NCBI RefSeq assembly: GCF_900107975.1
Contig: NZ_FNVF01000004.1
Location: 124,001 to 188,000 of the forward strand
Origin: Paenibacillus sp. UNC499MF
GTDB lineage: Bacteria; Bacillota; Bacilli; Paenibacillales; NBRC-103111
Reading direction: 5' to 3'
Length of the DNA: 64,000 nucleotides
Below are positions 25,519-34,660 of this stretch, one piece after another. How positions within the stretch are numbered: position 1 is the first letter of the stretch; each line of letters starts with the position of its first letter. Position numbers and translations under genes: made by a program. Below the pieces are notes generated by a model. It saw only the letters and a list, made by a program, of their open reading frames with translations. It did no database searches and had not been told where the DNA came from.

Positions 25519-26241
25519 CTAACTCCGGCGGCTTACGAATTCCTGCGGGTTCTTCGCTCTCACCAGTCTGGCGTTCCTTGTCAAAAGCTGCCGGTCGCTT
25601 ATGATCCACGTATGATTTTTGGAATTTTTTCTGCGGATCGCCAGAAAGTTATGGGGGCTCCCTGAATAAATCTCAAAGCCTTTTGCTTTGCTGTCGGAAC
25701 AAAATTTCACGCATTCGCCCCGGTTCAGATCCGGGAAGCCGACTTTATCGAACAGGTGCCGCTTCACGAGGAGGGTTGCCCCTTGTACCAGGGAGACAGG
25801 CCGGTTTTTCCGGGCGGGATAACGCAGAAGGAGAGTCTTCGTCCCGGACAAATACATATAATGGGCCCGCTTCCCTACAATGTCGGCACCGGTTTTCAGC
25901 ATGGTCCTCATACTGTCCGTCAAATAGTCCGGGGCATAATAATCGTCATCGTCAAATTTAGCGATCCGGTTGTATTTCGATAAACGGACGCCGAAATTCA
26001 TACACATCCCGAGGGACATTTGCCCGGGCAAGCTGTATATCCGGACATGTTTATAGGCTTTTGCGGCTTTAATATACTCATTTGCCTTCAGGTCGTCCTG
26101 ATTCAGGATCACGATCAGTTCTTTGTTTCTGAAGTTTTGCCTGCCGTAGTTCCGGAAAAGAGTCTCCATGCAGTCCCTTCGTTTGGTACAAGTAATGATG
26201 GAAACGGCATGTTCCCGCCGATCGGCATCGTGGTTCGCCAT
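25519..26241 (-). CDS. Family 2 glycosyltransferase (second of a tandem pair)
   Basis: This 240-residue GT-A fold enzyme starts with VSIITCTKRRDCMETLF and carries the catalytic acidic cluster KFDDDDYYAPDYL (about residues 95-107), followed by ADIVGKRAHYMYL and the late ICxR-like region SDSKAKGFEIYSG. It lacks a membrane anchor. Its overall pattern recalls the GT2 domain of Bacillus CgeD, a spore-surface glycosylation protein, but that link is my inference. It starts at the last base of the upstream paralogue's stop (TAATG), so translation is coupled. The acceptor is unknown. Confidence 0.82.
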   Translation of the reverse strand: MANHDADRREHAVSIITCTKRRDCMETLFRNYGRQNFRNKELIVILNQDDLKANEYIKAAKAYKHVRIYSLPGQMSLGMCMNFGVRLSKYNRIAKFDDDDYYAPDYLTDSMRTMLKTGADIVGKRAHYMYLSGTKTLLLRYPARKNRPVSLVQGATLLVKRHLFDKVGFPDLNRGECVKFCSDSKAKGFEIYSGSPHNFLAIRRKNSKNHTWIISDRQLLTRNARLVRAKNPQEFVSRRS

Positions 26242-26981
26242 TAGAGAACGCCGTCCTTGAGCTTTCTTTGCACGAATTTCTTGTAATCGCTCACGCCCGG
26301 GATTTTCTTGTGATGGGCAATTAGCTCTTTATCACTGATGATCCAAGTATGGTTGCTGGAATTTTTCCGGCGTACGGCAGCGAAATTGTTTTTTCCCGCG
26401 GAGTAGACTTTGAACCCTTTTTTCTTGCTTCTTATGCAAAAAAGATCATCTTCCCCGACGTTCCGGTCCGGAAACGGAACCTTCTTCAAAACGTCGCGTT
26501 TAATGACGAGTGTGGCTCCCGGCAATCTCGTTACGGGGCGATTTTCATCCTGCGCAAAACGGAGGATAAGCGTCTTCGACCCGCGGAGGTACATATAATG
26601 GGCCCGCTTTCCTATAATATCGGCTTTTGTTTGCCGGAAAGTCCGCAAGCTTTCGGTGAGATAATAGGGAGCGTAATAGTCGTCGTCGTCAAACTTGGCA
26701 ATATAGCCGTGTTTTGCTTTTTTCACCGCGTAATTCAAGCAAGCGCCGAGAGAAGTTTTTTCCGAAACCCGGAAGATGCGGACATTCCGGATTTTTTTGG
26801 CCGACTCCCGGTAGGGAGCCAGCGGTATCTTATCGTTATTCACCACAATGATGAGTTCTTTGGCCGCGTGGTCCTGTCTTTTGTAATTATCGAGCAGATT
26901 TTTTAAATAGCTCCGGCGGTTTGTGCATGTGATAACGGAAACTCCCTGTTTTTTAATCGAGCCCGTTGAACTGTCTTTCAT
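26241..26981 (-). CDS. Family 2 glycosyltransferase (first of a tandem pair)
   Basis: This 246-residue GT2 is clearly paralogous to the gene that follows it: VSVITCTNRRSYLKNLLDNY, KFDDDDYYAPYYLTESLRTF, KADIIGKRAHYMYLRGSKTL and the C-terminal NSSNHTWIISDKEL all have counterparts at the same spacing. It keeps GEDDLFC where the partner has GECVKFC, so the usual ED acidic pair of GT2 enzymes is intact only here. GGAGG precedes the ATG. The two-gene unit has no other polysaccharide genes around it, which suggests a modification role, for example of a spore or cell-surface protein. Confidence 0.82.
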   Translation of the reverse strand: MKDSSTGSIKKQGVSVITCTNRRSYLKNLLDNYKRQDHAAKELIIVVNNDKIPLAPYRESAKKIRNVRIFRVSEKTSLGACLNYAVKKAKHGYIAKFDDDDYYAPYYLTESLRTFRQTKADIIGKRAHYMYLRGSKTLILRFAQDENRPVTRLPGATLVIKRDVLKKVPFPDRNVGEDDLFCIRSKKKGFKVYSAGKNNFAAVRRKNSSNHTWIISDKELIAHHKKIPGVSDYKKFVQRKLKDGVL

Positions 26982-27150
26982 ATTCCCTTCCTCCTATCCG
27001 CAAAACTGCGTACCCTCACAATCTACGATATGTAGAATGCTAGTAATAGGAACGGCAAGCCGGGAAAATAGAGCATAAGCACAAGCTGTGCCGATGTCTG
27101 TTGAGGGAAAAACAGTGCGTTTGAAAGACGGGGAATGTGATGCACATGTC

Positions 27151-27179
27151 AAAAGACGCCGGGCCGCCGGCGTCTTTTT
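27151..27179 (-). terminator. Terminator of the sigma/anti-sigma operon
   Basis: GACGCCGG and CCGGCGTC pair perfectly around GCCG, with A/T runs on both sides; it lies just beyond the stop of the DUF4179 gene on the minus strand. Confidence 0.8.
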
Positions 27180-27215
27180 CCTGATTCATATTCTCCAAAT
27201 TTTTATCTGCCGGAC

Positions 27216-27995
27216 TTAATGCGCTTTCTCGGAGGCTTGCTTGGCTTTGCTCTGATCAATCGTGAACTGCGCTTTCCAGCTGCCTTTCACGGCGCCGATG
27301 CGGTTAATATCCACGTTCAGGCGGATAGACTCGGGCAGCTTGGCGTTTATGGCGAAAGCAAGCACGCCCTCCGGCTGATCCTTCTCGGCGATGCCTGTGT
27401 TGATTTCGTTTCCGGCCGCGTCCGTCAAGGTGAACGGAAGATGGTCCTTTTTACCTGTGCCGATAAAGCTGAGGACCGAAAAACCTTCCAATCCCTTCTC
27501 CTGATAGGTCGGATTTTCGACCTGCTTGCCGTTCTTCTTGCCGTCATTAATGACATTCAGGCCGCGGGTATCGAATTCGTAAGGAACGAGCTTCCCGTCT
27601 TCCCCGGTGATCTTATAGTGTACGAGTACTTTGCTATCCTCGACGTATACTTCGGAGAACTGGACGGTGAGGCCGCGATCGGTAATTTTCTCGTTCATCT
27701 GAACCGACAAGCCTTCGGAAAGGGCGCGTTTGGTGCCTTCATTGACCAGCCCGTTGATGTTGGCCGAATCTTTGAAGAAGTAAGACGTTCCGCCCAGGGA
27801 GGCGAATACACTCGTGGGAACAAGGATAGCGGCGGCGATACTGAAGGCGACAAGTCTTTTTTTCATGGGTTTGGACTCCTTTTTTTTATGAAATTCGAGG
27901 AAGGATTGGCGGACACGCCGATCCACTTCCTGCGGGATCTCAACGTTTTCGATTTGATCTTTCAGTGTTTCTTTAATGTTTTCTGGAATAGACAT
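27216..27995 (-). CDS. DUF4179 anti-sigma factor-like membrane protein
   Basis: This 259-residue single-pass protein has a short cytoplasmic N-terminus (about 1-45, IPQEVDRRVRQSFLEFHKK) that would bind the sigma factor, one membrane helix (about 47-66) and an extracellular domain of about 190 residues (GLTVQFSEVYVEDSKVLVHY, and EGLEGFSVLSF) of the DUF4179 type. DUF4179 proteins are typically encoded directly after ECF sigma factors in Paenibacillus and Bacillus and act as their anti-sigma partners. The gene overlaps the sigma gene by 23 bases. It probably senses a cell-envelope signal outside the membrane; no protease site can be assigned. Confidence 0.85.
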   Translation of the reverse strand: MSIPENIKETLKDQIENVEIPQEVDRRVRQSFLEFHKKKESKPMKKRLVAFSIAAAILVPTSVFASLGGTSYFFKDSANINGLVNEGTKRALSEGLSVQMNEKITDRGLTVQFSEVYVEDSKVLVHYKITGEDGKLVPYEFDTRGLNVINDGKKNGKQVENPTYQEKGLEGFSVLSFIGTGKKDHLPFTLTDAAGNEINTGIAEKDQPEGVLAFAINAKLPESIRLNVDINRIGAVKGSWKAQFTIDQSKAKQASEKAH

Positions 27996-28560
27996 TCGGG
28001 TAAGCCTCCTCGTCCAATTGAGTGTCGAATTTATTTCGCAGTTGCTTCAAAGCCAGATGTACTCTGGATTTTACCGTGCCCGACGGAATCGCCAGCAGTT
28101 CGGCAATTTCGTCGTACGTATACTCGTAGAAGTAGCGGTATATAATGACCACCCTGAGTTTATAGGGCAGCCGATTAATGGCATCCCGCACATCCTGCCG
28201 AAGTTCGTTGCCGGCCAGAGCTTCATCCGGCGTCTCCACATGCGGCTCTTCGCTCAGACGAGAAGTTTTGTCGGTCAGACGGAATCGCCTCCAGAGCTGC
28301 CGGCGCCAACTGCTCACCTGCCGGATGACAATTCCGTTCAGCCAGAAATGAAAAGGACGGCTGCGGTCGTAGCCGGGCAATGCGCGCCACAGCTGGTAAT
28401 AAATTTCACTCACGATATCGTTGACGTCTTCTTTATTGGAAACGAGCACGGCGACGGTTCCGTAAACTTTGCGCCGGGTCATGCGATAAATCTCTTCCAT
28501 CGCTTCCTGATCCCCGGCCGCCAGCCGGTCGAGCCAATGTTCGAGCTGTTCATCATTCAT
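27973..28560 (-). CDS. ECF-type RNA polymerase sigma factor
   Basis: This 195-residue sigma-70 family protein has region 2 (AAGDQEAMEEIYRMTRRKVYG, then DVNDIVSEIYYQLWRALPGY) and region 4 (LPYKLRVVIIYRYFYEYTYDEIAELLAIPSGTVKSRV at positions about 137-173), with no domains between or beyond, as in ECF factors. ATG 28560 has AGGGGG upstream; a longer frame to 28620 lacks a site. The anti-sigma gene overlaps its end, so the pair forms one transcript that usually includes an autoregulated promoter. I could not confirm a promoter sequence by eye. Confidence 0.92.
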   Translation of the reverse strand: MNDEQLEHWLDRLAAGDQEAMEEIYRMTRRKVYGTVAVLVSNKEDVNDIVSEIYYQLWRALPGYDRSRPFHFWLNGIVIRQVSSWRRQLWRRFRLTDKTSRLSEEPHVETPDEALAGNELRQDVRDAINRLPYKLRVVIIYRYFYEYTYDEIAELLAIPSGTVKSRVHLALKQLRNKFDTQLDEEAYPNVYSRKH

Positions 28561-28888
28561 TCGAGGGCCCCCTGAACTTGTATACATGAGAGATTGGCTC
28601 TTCGGGCCGAAAAGGTTCACTGATTTTAAAAAAAATTTGCGAAAGGATACAAGGTTATCCGGATACGCCTCGCGGCGGACTTGCTTTCACGGATAGTAGG
28701 ACGAACGGGGGCGGAAAAGGTTAGGGGAAGTATGGGAAGGAAAGAAGTGCCGGACGGGCATATGTTGTCGACAAGGTGGAAATTTTCATTATCTATGCGG
28801 GCTTACCGCTTTTTTGGAAAGGCGGAGAAACATATGGGATGAATGTGCGAATAAACAATAGTTAATTGCATGCGGAGGAGGATAAACC
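28561..28888. other. Divergent intergenic region between the sigma factor and lipoprotein genes
   Basis: No gene is seen. It must hold the promoters of both divergent genes, including a possible autoregulated ECF promoter. Only a short GCGG/CCGC hairpin with a T run (about 28797-28818) stands out. Confidence 0.4.
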
Positions 28889-29479
28889 ATGAAACAATGG
28901 CTTTTGGCAGGCCTTCTGCTAGGCTCGCTTGCCGCTTGTTCCGAAAAGGCGATAGAGGACAAAGTTACGAAGGAGTCCATTACAGAAGTATCCGCCGGAA
29001 ACGGCACAATCGTGAACCCGCTAAGTGACGCGATGGACCGCGGTCAGCATGAATTGGAGAAGAATGTGGCGGTAGATACCGCCTATTATAAAACCCGGAT
29101 CGTGGCAAGAGGGGACATCGTTTACTATGGGGATAAGAGTGTATCCAGAGTGGTCGCGCTTCCGAATGAGAAAATAAAGATAAAGAACGGACAAATTTAT
29201 ATTAACGGGGCCAAACTGGCTGCGTTTTACGGAGCTGCCCATGTTCGGGGCTATGATGATAAAGAGTTCCAAGCGAGTGACATGGAAGAGCCGGCCAAAC
29301 AAAATCTGATCGCTGAAATTTTTAAAAAAGAAGTCAGCGAGATTACTTTGGGCGGTGACGAAGTATTCGTCATTGGCGACGATTGGTCCAGAAGCGGCGC
29401 CCCCACCTCTCGCAGCTTGTCTTTGCAAGATATAAAGGGCCGGGTAATCGGAGTCTGTACCGCATGCGGCAATCCGTGA
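28889..29479 (+). CDS. Lipoprotein resembling type I signal peptidase without catalytic residues
   Basis: This 196-residue protein has a lipoprotein signal (MKQWLLAGLLLGSLAAC, with lipobox LAAC and Cys17). Its mature part aligns with signal peptidase I boxes C to E: RGDIVYYGD; VSRVVALPNEKIKIKNGQIY followed by INGAKL; and DEVFVIGDDWSRSGAPTSRSL. In true SipS-type enzymes, box B has Ser-Met and box D has Lys-Arg. Here the region before box C has no Ser-Met pair, and the box D lysine is Ser. I infer an inactive homologue anchored outside the membrane, perhaps a regulator or chaperone of secretion. The start is supported by GGAGGAG. It is divergent from the sigma factor gene. Confidence 0.75.
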   Translation: MKQWLLAGLLLGSLAACSEKAIEDKVTKESITEVSAGNGTIVNPLSDAMDRGQHELEKNVAVDTAYYKTRIVARGDIVYYGDKSVSRVVALPNEKIKIKNGQIYINGAKLAAFYGAAHVRGYDDKEFQASDMEEPAKQNLIAEIFKKEVSEITLGGDEVFVIGDDWSRSGAPTSRSLSLQDIKGRVIGVCTACGNP

Positions 29480-29631
29480 CGGCGGGCCCTTCCAGCTCCC
29501 GTTTTGTGTCCCTCGCCGTACACGATGTATTCCCCTGCGCTTTCCAGCCCCGTTCCGCCCCATCCCGCACTACCCATGACGCCCGCGGAAAGTTATAATT
29601 GCTTTATTGGGGAAAGGCAGGGTGGACAGGC

Positions 29632-32600
29632 ATGAACATTAAACTGAAGGTATGGTTGGGAGCCGCCGTTTCGATCCTCGTTATAGGCGGCTTAACCGCG
29701 ATTGCTTGCGTATTTTTAGACGGAGTGTTTTTGGCTCTTTCTTTGATTTTAGGATTATTCGGCCTGACTGCGGGCATTTATCTCATTGTGGACGTCCACC
29801 GGGGAATCAACAGAGGCATGCACCGGGTCTCGCAGATCGTCGGAGACATGACGCAGGGTACGGTAGACCCTTCCGACCGTTCCGCCGAGGCGGGGGACGA
29901 GTTCGGGCAGCTGGCGCAGTCTTTCCGCTCTCTGGCGGTAGATTTGTACAACAAAACCGAAGAGGAGCGCATCCTGCGCCTCGAAGCGGAGGAGCAGGCA
30001 TGGATCAACGTCCATGTCACGGAGATGGCGATCCTGCTGCAGGGGTCCGTTCAAATCGATACGGCTTCGCGGATATTCATCGGCAAGCTGGCTTCGTGCG
30101 TACAAGCGGCCTATGGGGCACTTTATGTACAAAAAGACGGCCTGCTGCAATTCGCGGCCGGCTACGCTTACGATGATACGGCGGCTGAGCGGCGGCAGCC
30201 GATTGCTTTGGGCAGCGGCCTTGTAGGCCAGTGCGCCCTGGACAAGCAGACGATTCTGCTGCGGGATCTTCCGGACGGTTATGTGAAAATTCATTCGGCG
30301 CTGGGCGATACGAAGCCTGCGGCGTTAATAATCGTCCCCGTCTGCTATGAAGATGAAGTCGTTGCCGTTATCGAATTGGCTTCATTGCGGGATTTTACGT
30401 CCAAAGAACGCCAGTTGATCGATCAGACCGGCGCGAATATGGGAATTCTGCTTAATACGCTGGCGGATGTGGTACGGATCGGCGAGCTTCTGAAAGAAAC
30501 CCAGCTGCAGAAGGAAGAGCTGGAAGCTCAAACCGAGGAGCTTCAAGCCCAGACGGAAGAGCTGCAGGCACAGACCGTGGAATTGCAGATGCAGGCGGAG
30601 GAGCTTGAAAGCCAGACGGAAGAGCTGCAGGCTCAAACCGAAGAACTCCAAATGCAGGCGGACAACCTGCACACGTCCAACGAGCGGCTCCAGGAAGAGA
30701 TGAAGCTTACTGAGCTTCAGAAAGAGGAAATCAGGCAGCAGGCGGAGGAACTGAGAGCTCAAACGGATGAATTGTTCGAGTCCAACAACCAGCTCCAGGA
30801 GCAGATGGAACTGACCGAGCTGCAGAAGACCGAGATCGCCGAGCAGGCCGACGAGCTCAAAGAACAGGCGGAGGAACTGCTTGCCTCCAACGAGAATCTG
30901 AAGCGGCAGGTCGAGCTGACCGAACAGCAGAAGGTCGAAATCAAAGAGCAGGCCGATGAAATTTTTATGGCGGCTCAATATAAATCGGAGTTTCTCGCGA
31001 ACGTTTCGCACGAGCTGCGGACGCCTCTTAACAGTCTGCTGATCCTTTCTCAGATCCTTGCGGAAAACAAGGAAGGAAATCTTCAATCCAGACAGCTTGA
31101 ATACATTCATACCATTTTCTCGGCAGGGAAGGACCTGCTTACGCTGATTGACGAGATTCTGGATCTGGCGAAGCTGGAAGTCGGCAAAATGACGGCGGTC
31201 GTCGAGCCGACCTACCTGAAAGATGTCAGCAGCCATTTATACCGCCATTTCGAACAACAGGCACGGGAGAAAAATGTCCATTTTGACATACACAGCGACA
31301 GACGGCTTCCCGAAAGCATCCTGACGGACGGCCACAGACTGCAGCAAATCTTGAACAACCTGCTGTCCAATGCGCTTAAATTTACGGAAAAGGGGGCCGT
31401 CACGCTTTCCATTCAAACGGCCCCCGCTCCATCCGGCGGCGCGGACGGATCCGCCGCCGAGGAAGTCGTCTTCTCCGTCACCGATACGGGGATCGGCATT
31501 CCCGCCTCGAAGCTCGAAAGCATCTTCGAGGCGTTCCAGCAGGCGGACGGCACGACCAGCCGCAAATACGGCGGCACGGGCCTCGGCCTGACGATCTGCC
31601 GGGAGCTGGCGGCGCTGCTGGGCGGCCGGATCGAGGTCCGCTCGGCGGAAGGGGAAGGAAGCACCTTCTCCCTTCATCTGCCGGCCTCGCAGCCGGATAC
31701 GGCCGGTTCCCAGGCCGCGGCGGCGGCCGACACCACGTCCGCTGCATCCGAGCAGGCCAAGCGCGGGAAAAGCAGCTTCCAGGAGTCCTTCGTCCCGGAT
31801 ATCTCCATCTCGAATCCGAAGCTGCTTCAGCTCGCGGAGCTGGAAGACGACCGCGACAACCTTCAGCCGGGCGATACGCTGCTGCTGATCATCGAGGAGG
31901 ACGCCGAGTTTGCGTCCACGCTGCTGAACCTGGCGCGGCAGCGAAACTTCAAGGCCATTGTCGCCTCCCAGGGAGACCAGGGGCTGGCCTTGGCTCACGC
32001 GTACAAGCCGGATGCGATTCTGCTCGACATCCAGCTTCCCGTGCTGGACGGCTGGTCCATTATCAGCCGCTTGAAAGGCCGCCCGGAGCTCAGACATATT
32101 CCGATTCATGTCATTTCGACGGCCGATGAGAACCAGCAGGGGCTGGCCATGGGGGCGCTCGCCTTCTGGAAGAAGCCGAACGACGTCCACGAGCTGGAGG
32201 CGGCCTTCCTGCAGATCGAATCCTACATCCGCAGGCGTACGAAGAGTCTGCTCATTGTGGAAGACAACCCGGTTCTGCGCAGCAGCCTAGTCGCGTTTAT
32301 CGCCCATCCGGACGTCAATATCGTCGCGGTCCCAACGGGCCGGGAGGCACTGGAACAACTGGCCTCCCATCATTTTGACTGCATGGTGCTCGATCTGGGC
32401 CTGTCCGATATTTCCGGCTTCGATCTGCTTGAGCAGGTCAAGACCAACCGCAAGCTTCAGACGCTGCCGGTCATCATTTATACGGGGAAGGAATTGAGCA
32501 AGCAGGACGAGCAGCGCCTCCATCATTACGCGGAAAGTATTGTGATCAAGAACGTAAGGTCCATGGAAAGGCTGTATGATGAAACGGCTCTCTATCTCCA

Positions 32601-33045
32601 CCGTAAACATGCGGATCTGCCTGCGGACAAGCAGCAGCTTATCGAGAAGCTCCATAACCCGGAAGCGGCGTTCCAGGACAAGAACATTTTGCTGGTGGAT
32701 GACGATATGCGAAATATTTTTGCTTTGTCCAGTGTGCTAGAAGGGTATAACATGAATATAAAGTTTGCCCAGAACGGCAAAGAGGCTTTGAGCATTCTCG
32801 GGGATCATCCCGAAGTCGATCTGGTTTTCATGGATATCATGATGCCTGAGATGGACGGCTACGAGACCATGAGGGAGATTCGCAAAATGCCGGCGTTCGA
32901 GAAGCTCGTCATCATCGCGCTGACAGCAAGAGCCATGGACGAGGACCGGGTCAAATGTCTGCAGGCAGGCGCCTCCGATTACATCTCGAAACCGATTAAT
33001 ACCACACAGTTAGTCAGTATGCTCAAGACCTGGTTGATCACCTAG
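29632..33045 (+). CDS. Hybrid sensor histidine kinase with GAF domain, long coiled coil and three receivers
   Basis: This 1137-residue protein has two N-terminal membrane helices (about 6-26 and 31-52), HAMP-like sequence (55-105), a GAF domain (about 120-260), a heptad coiled coil (about 275-445) built of repeats such as EELQAQT, then HisKA (His460 in NVSHELRTPLNSLL) and HATPase (GIGIP, GTGLGLTIC). Three receiver domains follow, with likely phosphoacceptors Asp799, Asp921 and Asp1068. REC3 has the complete acidic pocket (VDDD), while REC1 has IIEEDAE. ATG 29632 with AGGGTGG upstream is chosen over TTG 29599. Such kinases run complex phosphorelays. The kinase gene 42 bases downstream is its likely partner. 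Confidence 0.9.
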   Translation: MNIKLKVWLGAAVSILVIGGLTAIACVFLDGVFLALSLILGLFGLTAGIYLIVDVHRGINRGMHRVSQIVGDMTQGTVDPSDRSAEAGDEFGQLAQSFRSLAVDLYNKTEEERILRLEAEEQAWINVHVTEMAILLQGSVQIDTASRIFIGKLASCVQAAYGALYVQKDGLLQFAAGYAYDDTAAERRQPIALGSGLVGQCALDKQTILLRDLPDGYVKIHSALGDTKPAALIIVPVCYEDEVVAVIELASLRDFTSKERQLIDQTGANMGILLNTLADVVRIGELLKETQLQKEELEAQTEELQAQTEELQAQTVELQMQAEELESQTEELQAQTEELQMQADNLHTSNERLQEEMKLTELQKEEIRQQAEELRAQTDELFESNNQLQEQMELTELQKTEIAEQADELKEQAEELLASNENLKRQVELTEQQKVEIKEQADEIFMAAQYKSEFLANVSHELRTPLNSLLILSQILAENKEGNLQSRQLEYIHTIFSAGKDLLTLIDEILDLAKLEVGKMTAVVEPTYLKDVSSHLYRHFEQQAREKNVHFDIHSDRRLPESILTDGHRLQQILNNLLSNALKFTEKGAVTLSIQTAPAPSGGADGSAAEEVVFSVTDTGIGIPASKLESIFEAFQQADGTTSRKYGGTGLGLTICRELAALLGGRIEVRSAEGEGSTFSLHLPASQPDTAGSQAAAAADTTSAASEQAKRGKSSFQESFVPDISISNPKLLQLAELEDDRDNLQPGDTLLLIIEEDAEFASTLLNLARQRNFKAIVASQGDQGLALAHAYKPDAILLDIQLPVLDGWSIISRLKGRPELRHIPIHVISTADENQQGLAMGALAFWKKPNDVHELEAAFLQIESYIRRRTKSLLIVEDNPVLRSSLVAFIAHPDVNIVAVPTGREALEQLASHHFDCMVLDLGLSDISGFDLLEQVKTNRKLQTLPVIIYTGKELSKQDEQRLHHYAESIVIKNVRSMERLYDETALYLHRKHADLPADKQQLIEKLHNPEAAFQDKNILLVDDDMRNIFALSSVLEGYNMNIKFAQNGKEALSILGDHPEVDLVFMDIMMPEMDGYETMREIRKMPAFEKLVIIALTARAMDEDRVKCLQAGASDYISKPINTTQLVSMLKTWLIT

Positions 33046-33087
33046 ATCATTTACCGGATCCGTGCGAGCTTGTTACGGGGGATCAGA

Positions 33088-34302
33088 ATGAAGTATCCGA
33101 TTCGCATTTTATTGGTCGATGACCGGCCGGAAGATTTTCTCACCATACAAGCGCTGCTGGTTGATACGCCTTATCAGTTAATCCGGGCGTCCTCCGGGAT
33201 GGAGGCTTTGAAGTTTCTGCTGGAAAGCGAATATGCCCTCATCATTATGGATGTCCTGATGCCGGACATGAACGGGTTCGAAACGGCGGAGCGAATCAAG
33301 AGACGCAAAAAGTCGGAGGACATTCCGATCATTTTCCTGACTGCTCTTACCCCGGAAGTCGAAGATTATATGAAAGCTTATACGGCGGGCGGAATCGATT
33401 ATTTGACGAAACCTTTTCATTCCGACGTGTTAAGAAGCAAGATCGAAGGGTTTGTACGTTTGTACAAAGCGCGCAAAGAGCTTCAGATCAAAACAAACGA
33501 GCTTCAGCGGCAAGCCCTGGAGCTGGAAGAAGCCAACCGCGTGCTGACCCAGCTTAAGGAAACGGCCGAGGTCGCTTCGAGGATCAAATCCGGTTTTCTG
33601 GCCATGATGAGCCATGAGATCCGCACCCCGCTGAACGGCATCCTCGCCTTGTCGGATATATTGAGGGCTTCGGATTTGAAGCAGGACGACGCGGAAATGG
33701 CCGAGATTATTCATACGAGCGGACACGCTCTGTTATCCGTCATCAACCATATCCTCGATTTCACTAAAATCGAATCGGGGAAGATGGAGCTCGACTATGA
33801 GCCGTTCAATCTCACGATCTGTCTGAAAGAAACGATGGACCTGTTCCGTGCTCTGGCACGCGAGCGCAACCTTCGTCTGGAAGCGCACATAGAGCCTGGA
33901 ATTCCCGAGGTCCTGATCGGCGATTCCAATCGGCTGAGGCAGGTGCTGAACAATCTGATCGGAAACGCGGTCAAGTTTACGGAAACCGGCAGCGTGAAGG
34001 TAACGGTCAGCCAAAAAAGGGTAGATGGTAATCTGATCACCCTTGAGTTTATCGTGGAGGATACCGGAATAGGCATTCCCGCAGACAAAATGAATCACTT
34101 GTTTCAGCCCTTTACGCAGATTGACGCCACCATCAGCCGGAAATTCGGCGGCACGGGACTCGGCTTGTCGATTTGCAAAACACTGGTCAATTTGATGGGC
34201 GGAACTATCTATGCCCGGTCGAACGTCGCAAAAGGAGCGGTCTTCGTGTTCACCATCCAGGCCGGCATCCCTGCGGGCATGCTAAGCAATCCGTCCCGTT
34301 GA
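33088..34302 (+). CDS. Receiver-histidine kinase hybrid protein
   Basis: This 404-residue cytoplasmic protein has an N-terminal receiver domain (Asp11-Asp12, Asp55 in LIIMDVLMPDMNGFET, Lys108 in TKPF), a short coiled coil (about 130-165) and a kinase core with His176 in MMSHEIRTPLNGIL, N box, GIGIP and GTGLGLSICKTL. It has no membrane segment and no DNA-binding domain. The start is ATG 33088 after GGGGG. It follows the large hybrid kinase by 42 bases and probably takes phosphate from it, forming a phosphorelay with unknown output; no separate regulator gene is adjacent. A very strong terminator begins at its stop codon. Confidence 0.9.
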   Translation: MKYPIRILLVDDRPEDFLTIQALLVDTPYQLIRASSGMEALKFLLESEYALIIMDVLMPDMNGFETAERIKRRKKSEDIPIIFLTALTPEVEDYMKAYTAGGIDYLTKPFHSDVLRSKIEGFVRLYKARKELQIKTNELQRQALELEEANRVLTQLKETAEVASRIKSGFLAMMSHEIRTPLNGILALSDILRASDLKQDDAEMAEIIHTSGHALLSVINHILDFTKIESGKMELDYEPFNLTICLKETMDLFRALARERNLRLEAHIEPGIPEVLIGDSNRLRQVLNNLIGNAVKFTETGSVKVTVSQKRVDGNLITLEFIVEDTGIGIPADKMNHLFQPFTQIDATISRKFGGTGLGLSICKTLVNLMGGTIYARSNVAKGAVFVFTIQAGIPAGMLSNPSR

Positions 34303-34377
34303 AAAAGCACCCCTTACATGTTCACGGTTGTCCCTCGAAGGGAACGATCCGTGATCGGGTAAGGGGTGCTTTTTTTA
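34303..34377 (+). terminator. Strong terminator of the hybrid kinase operon
   Basis: AAAAAGCACCCCTTAC pairs with GTAAGGGGTGCTTTTT; the loop contains a second small hairpin, and the right arm runs into eight T residues. Confidence 0.88.
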
Positions 34378-34471
34378 CCGGAGTCAGCCGGGTTGAATCA
34401 ATAACCGCCGCTCCCGGAAGGGTCAATCCTGCGGGAATGCATCTGGAGACACGCGCCCCGGAATCCGGGCC

Positions 34472-34660
34472 TGCTTCAGAAATTGAAGCAAGCAGCTCCT
34501 CGTTGAATTTCTCCGGCTCGTCGAACATCATGGCATGCCCGCTGCCTTCGAAATGCACGATGCGGGACTGCGGAATGCTCTGGCGGGTAAGCTCGGCCAG
34601 CTCGGGCTCTTCATCCGGTAAACTGCGGAATACATGGGATCGGTATGTAGCGAATTGTTT
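34472..34660 (-). pseudogene. 3' remnant of an alpha/beta hydrolase gene
   Basis: Reading leftward from about 34660, one open frame gives SLPDEEPELAELTRQSIPQS, RIVHFEGSGHAMMFDEPEKF and NEELLASI. This is the end of an alpha/beta hydrolase: the GSGHA motif carries the catalytic His, and EPEKFNEELLAF is the usual last helix. The rest of the enzyme, including the nucleophile, is missing. The homology stops where the AT-rich region begins and drifts after about residue 26 of the small downstream frame. I infer that a hydrolase gene was truncated when the adjoining HSP90-like segment arrived. Confidence 0.7.

Noticed and set aside
30517-30680. Tandem DNA repeat array
   Set aside because: The repeats are degenerate 21-base units that encode heptads of a coiled coil; they are explained by protein structure.
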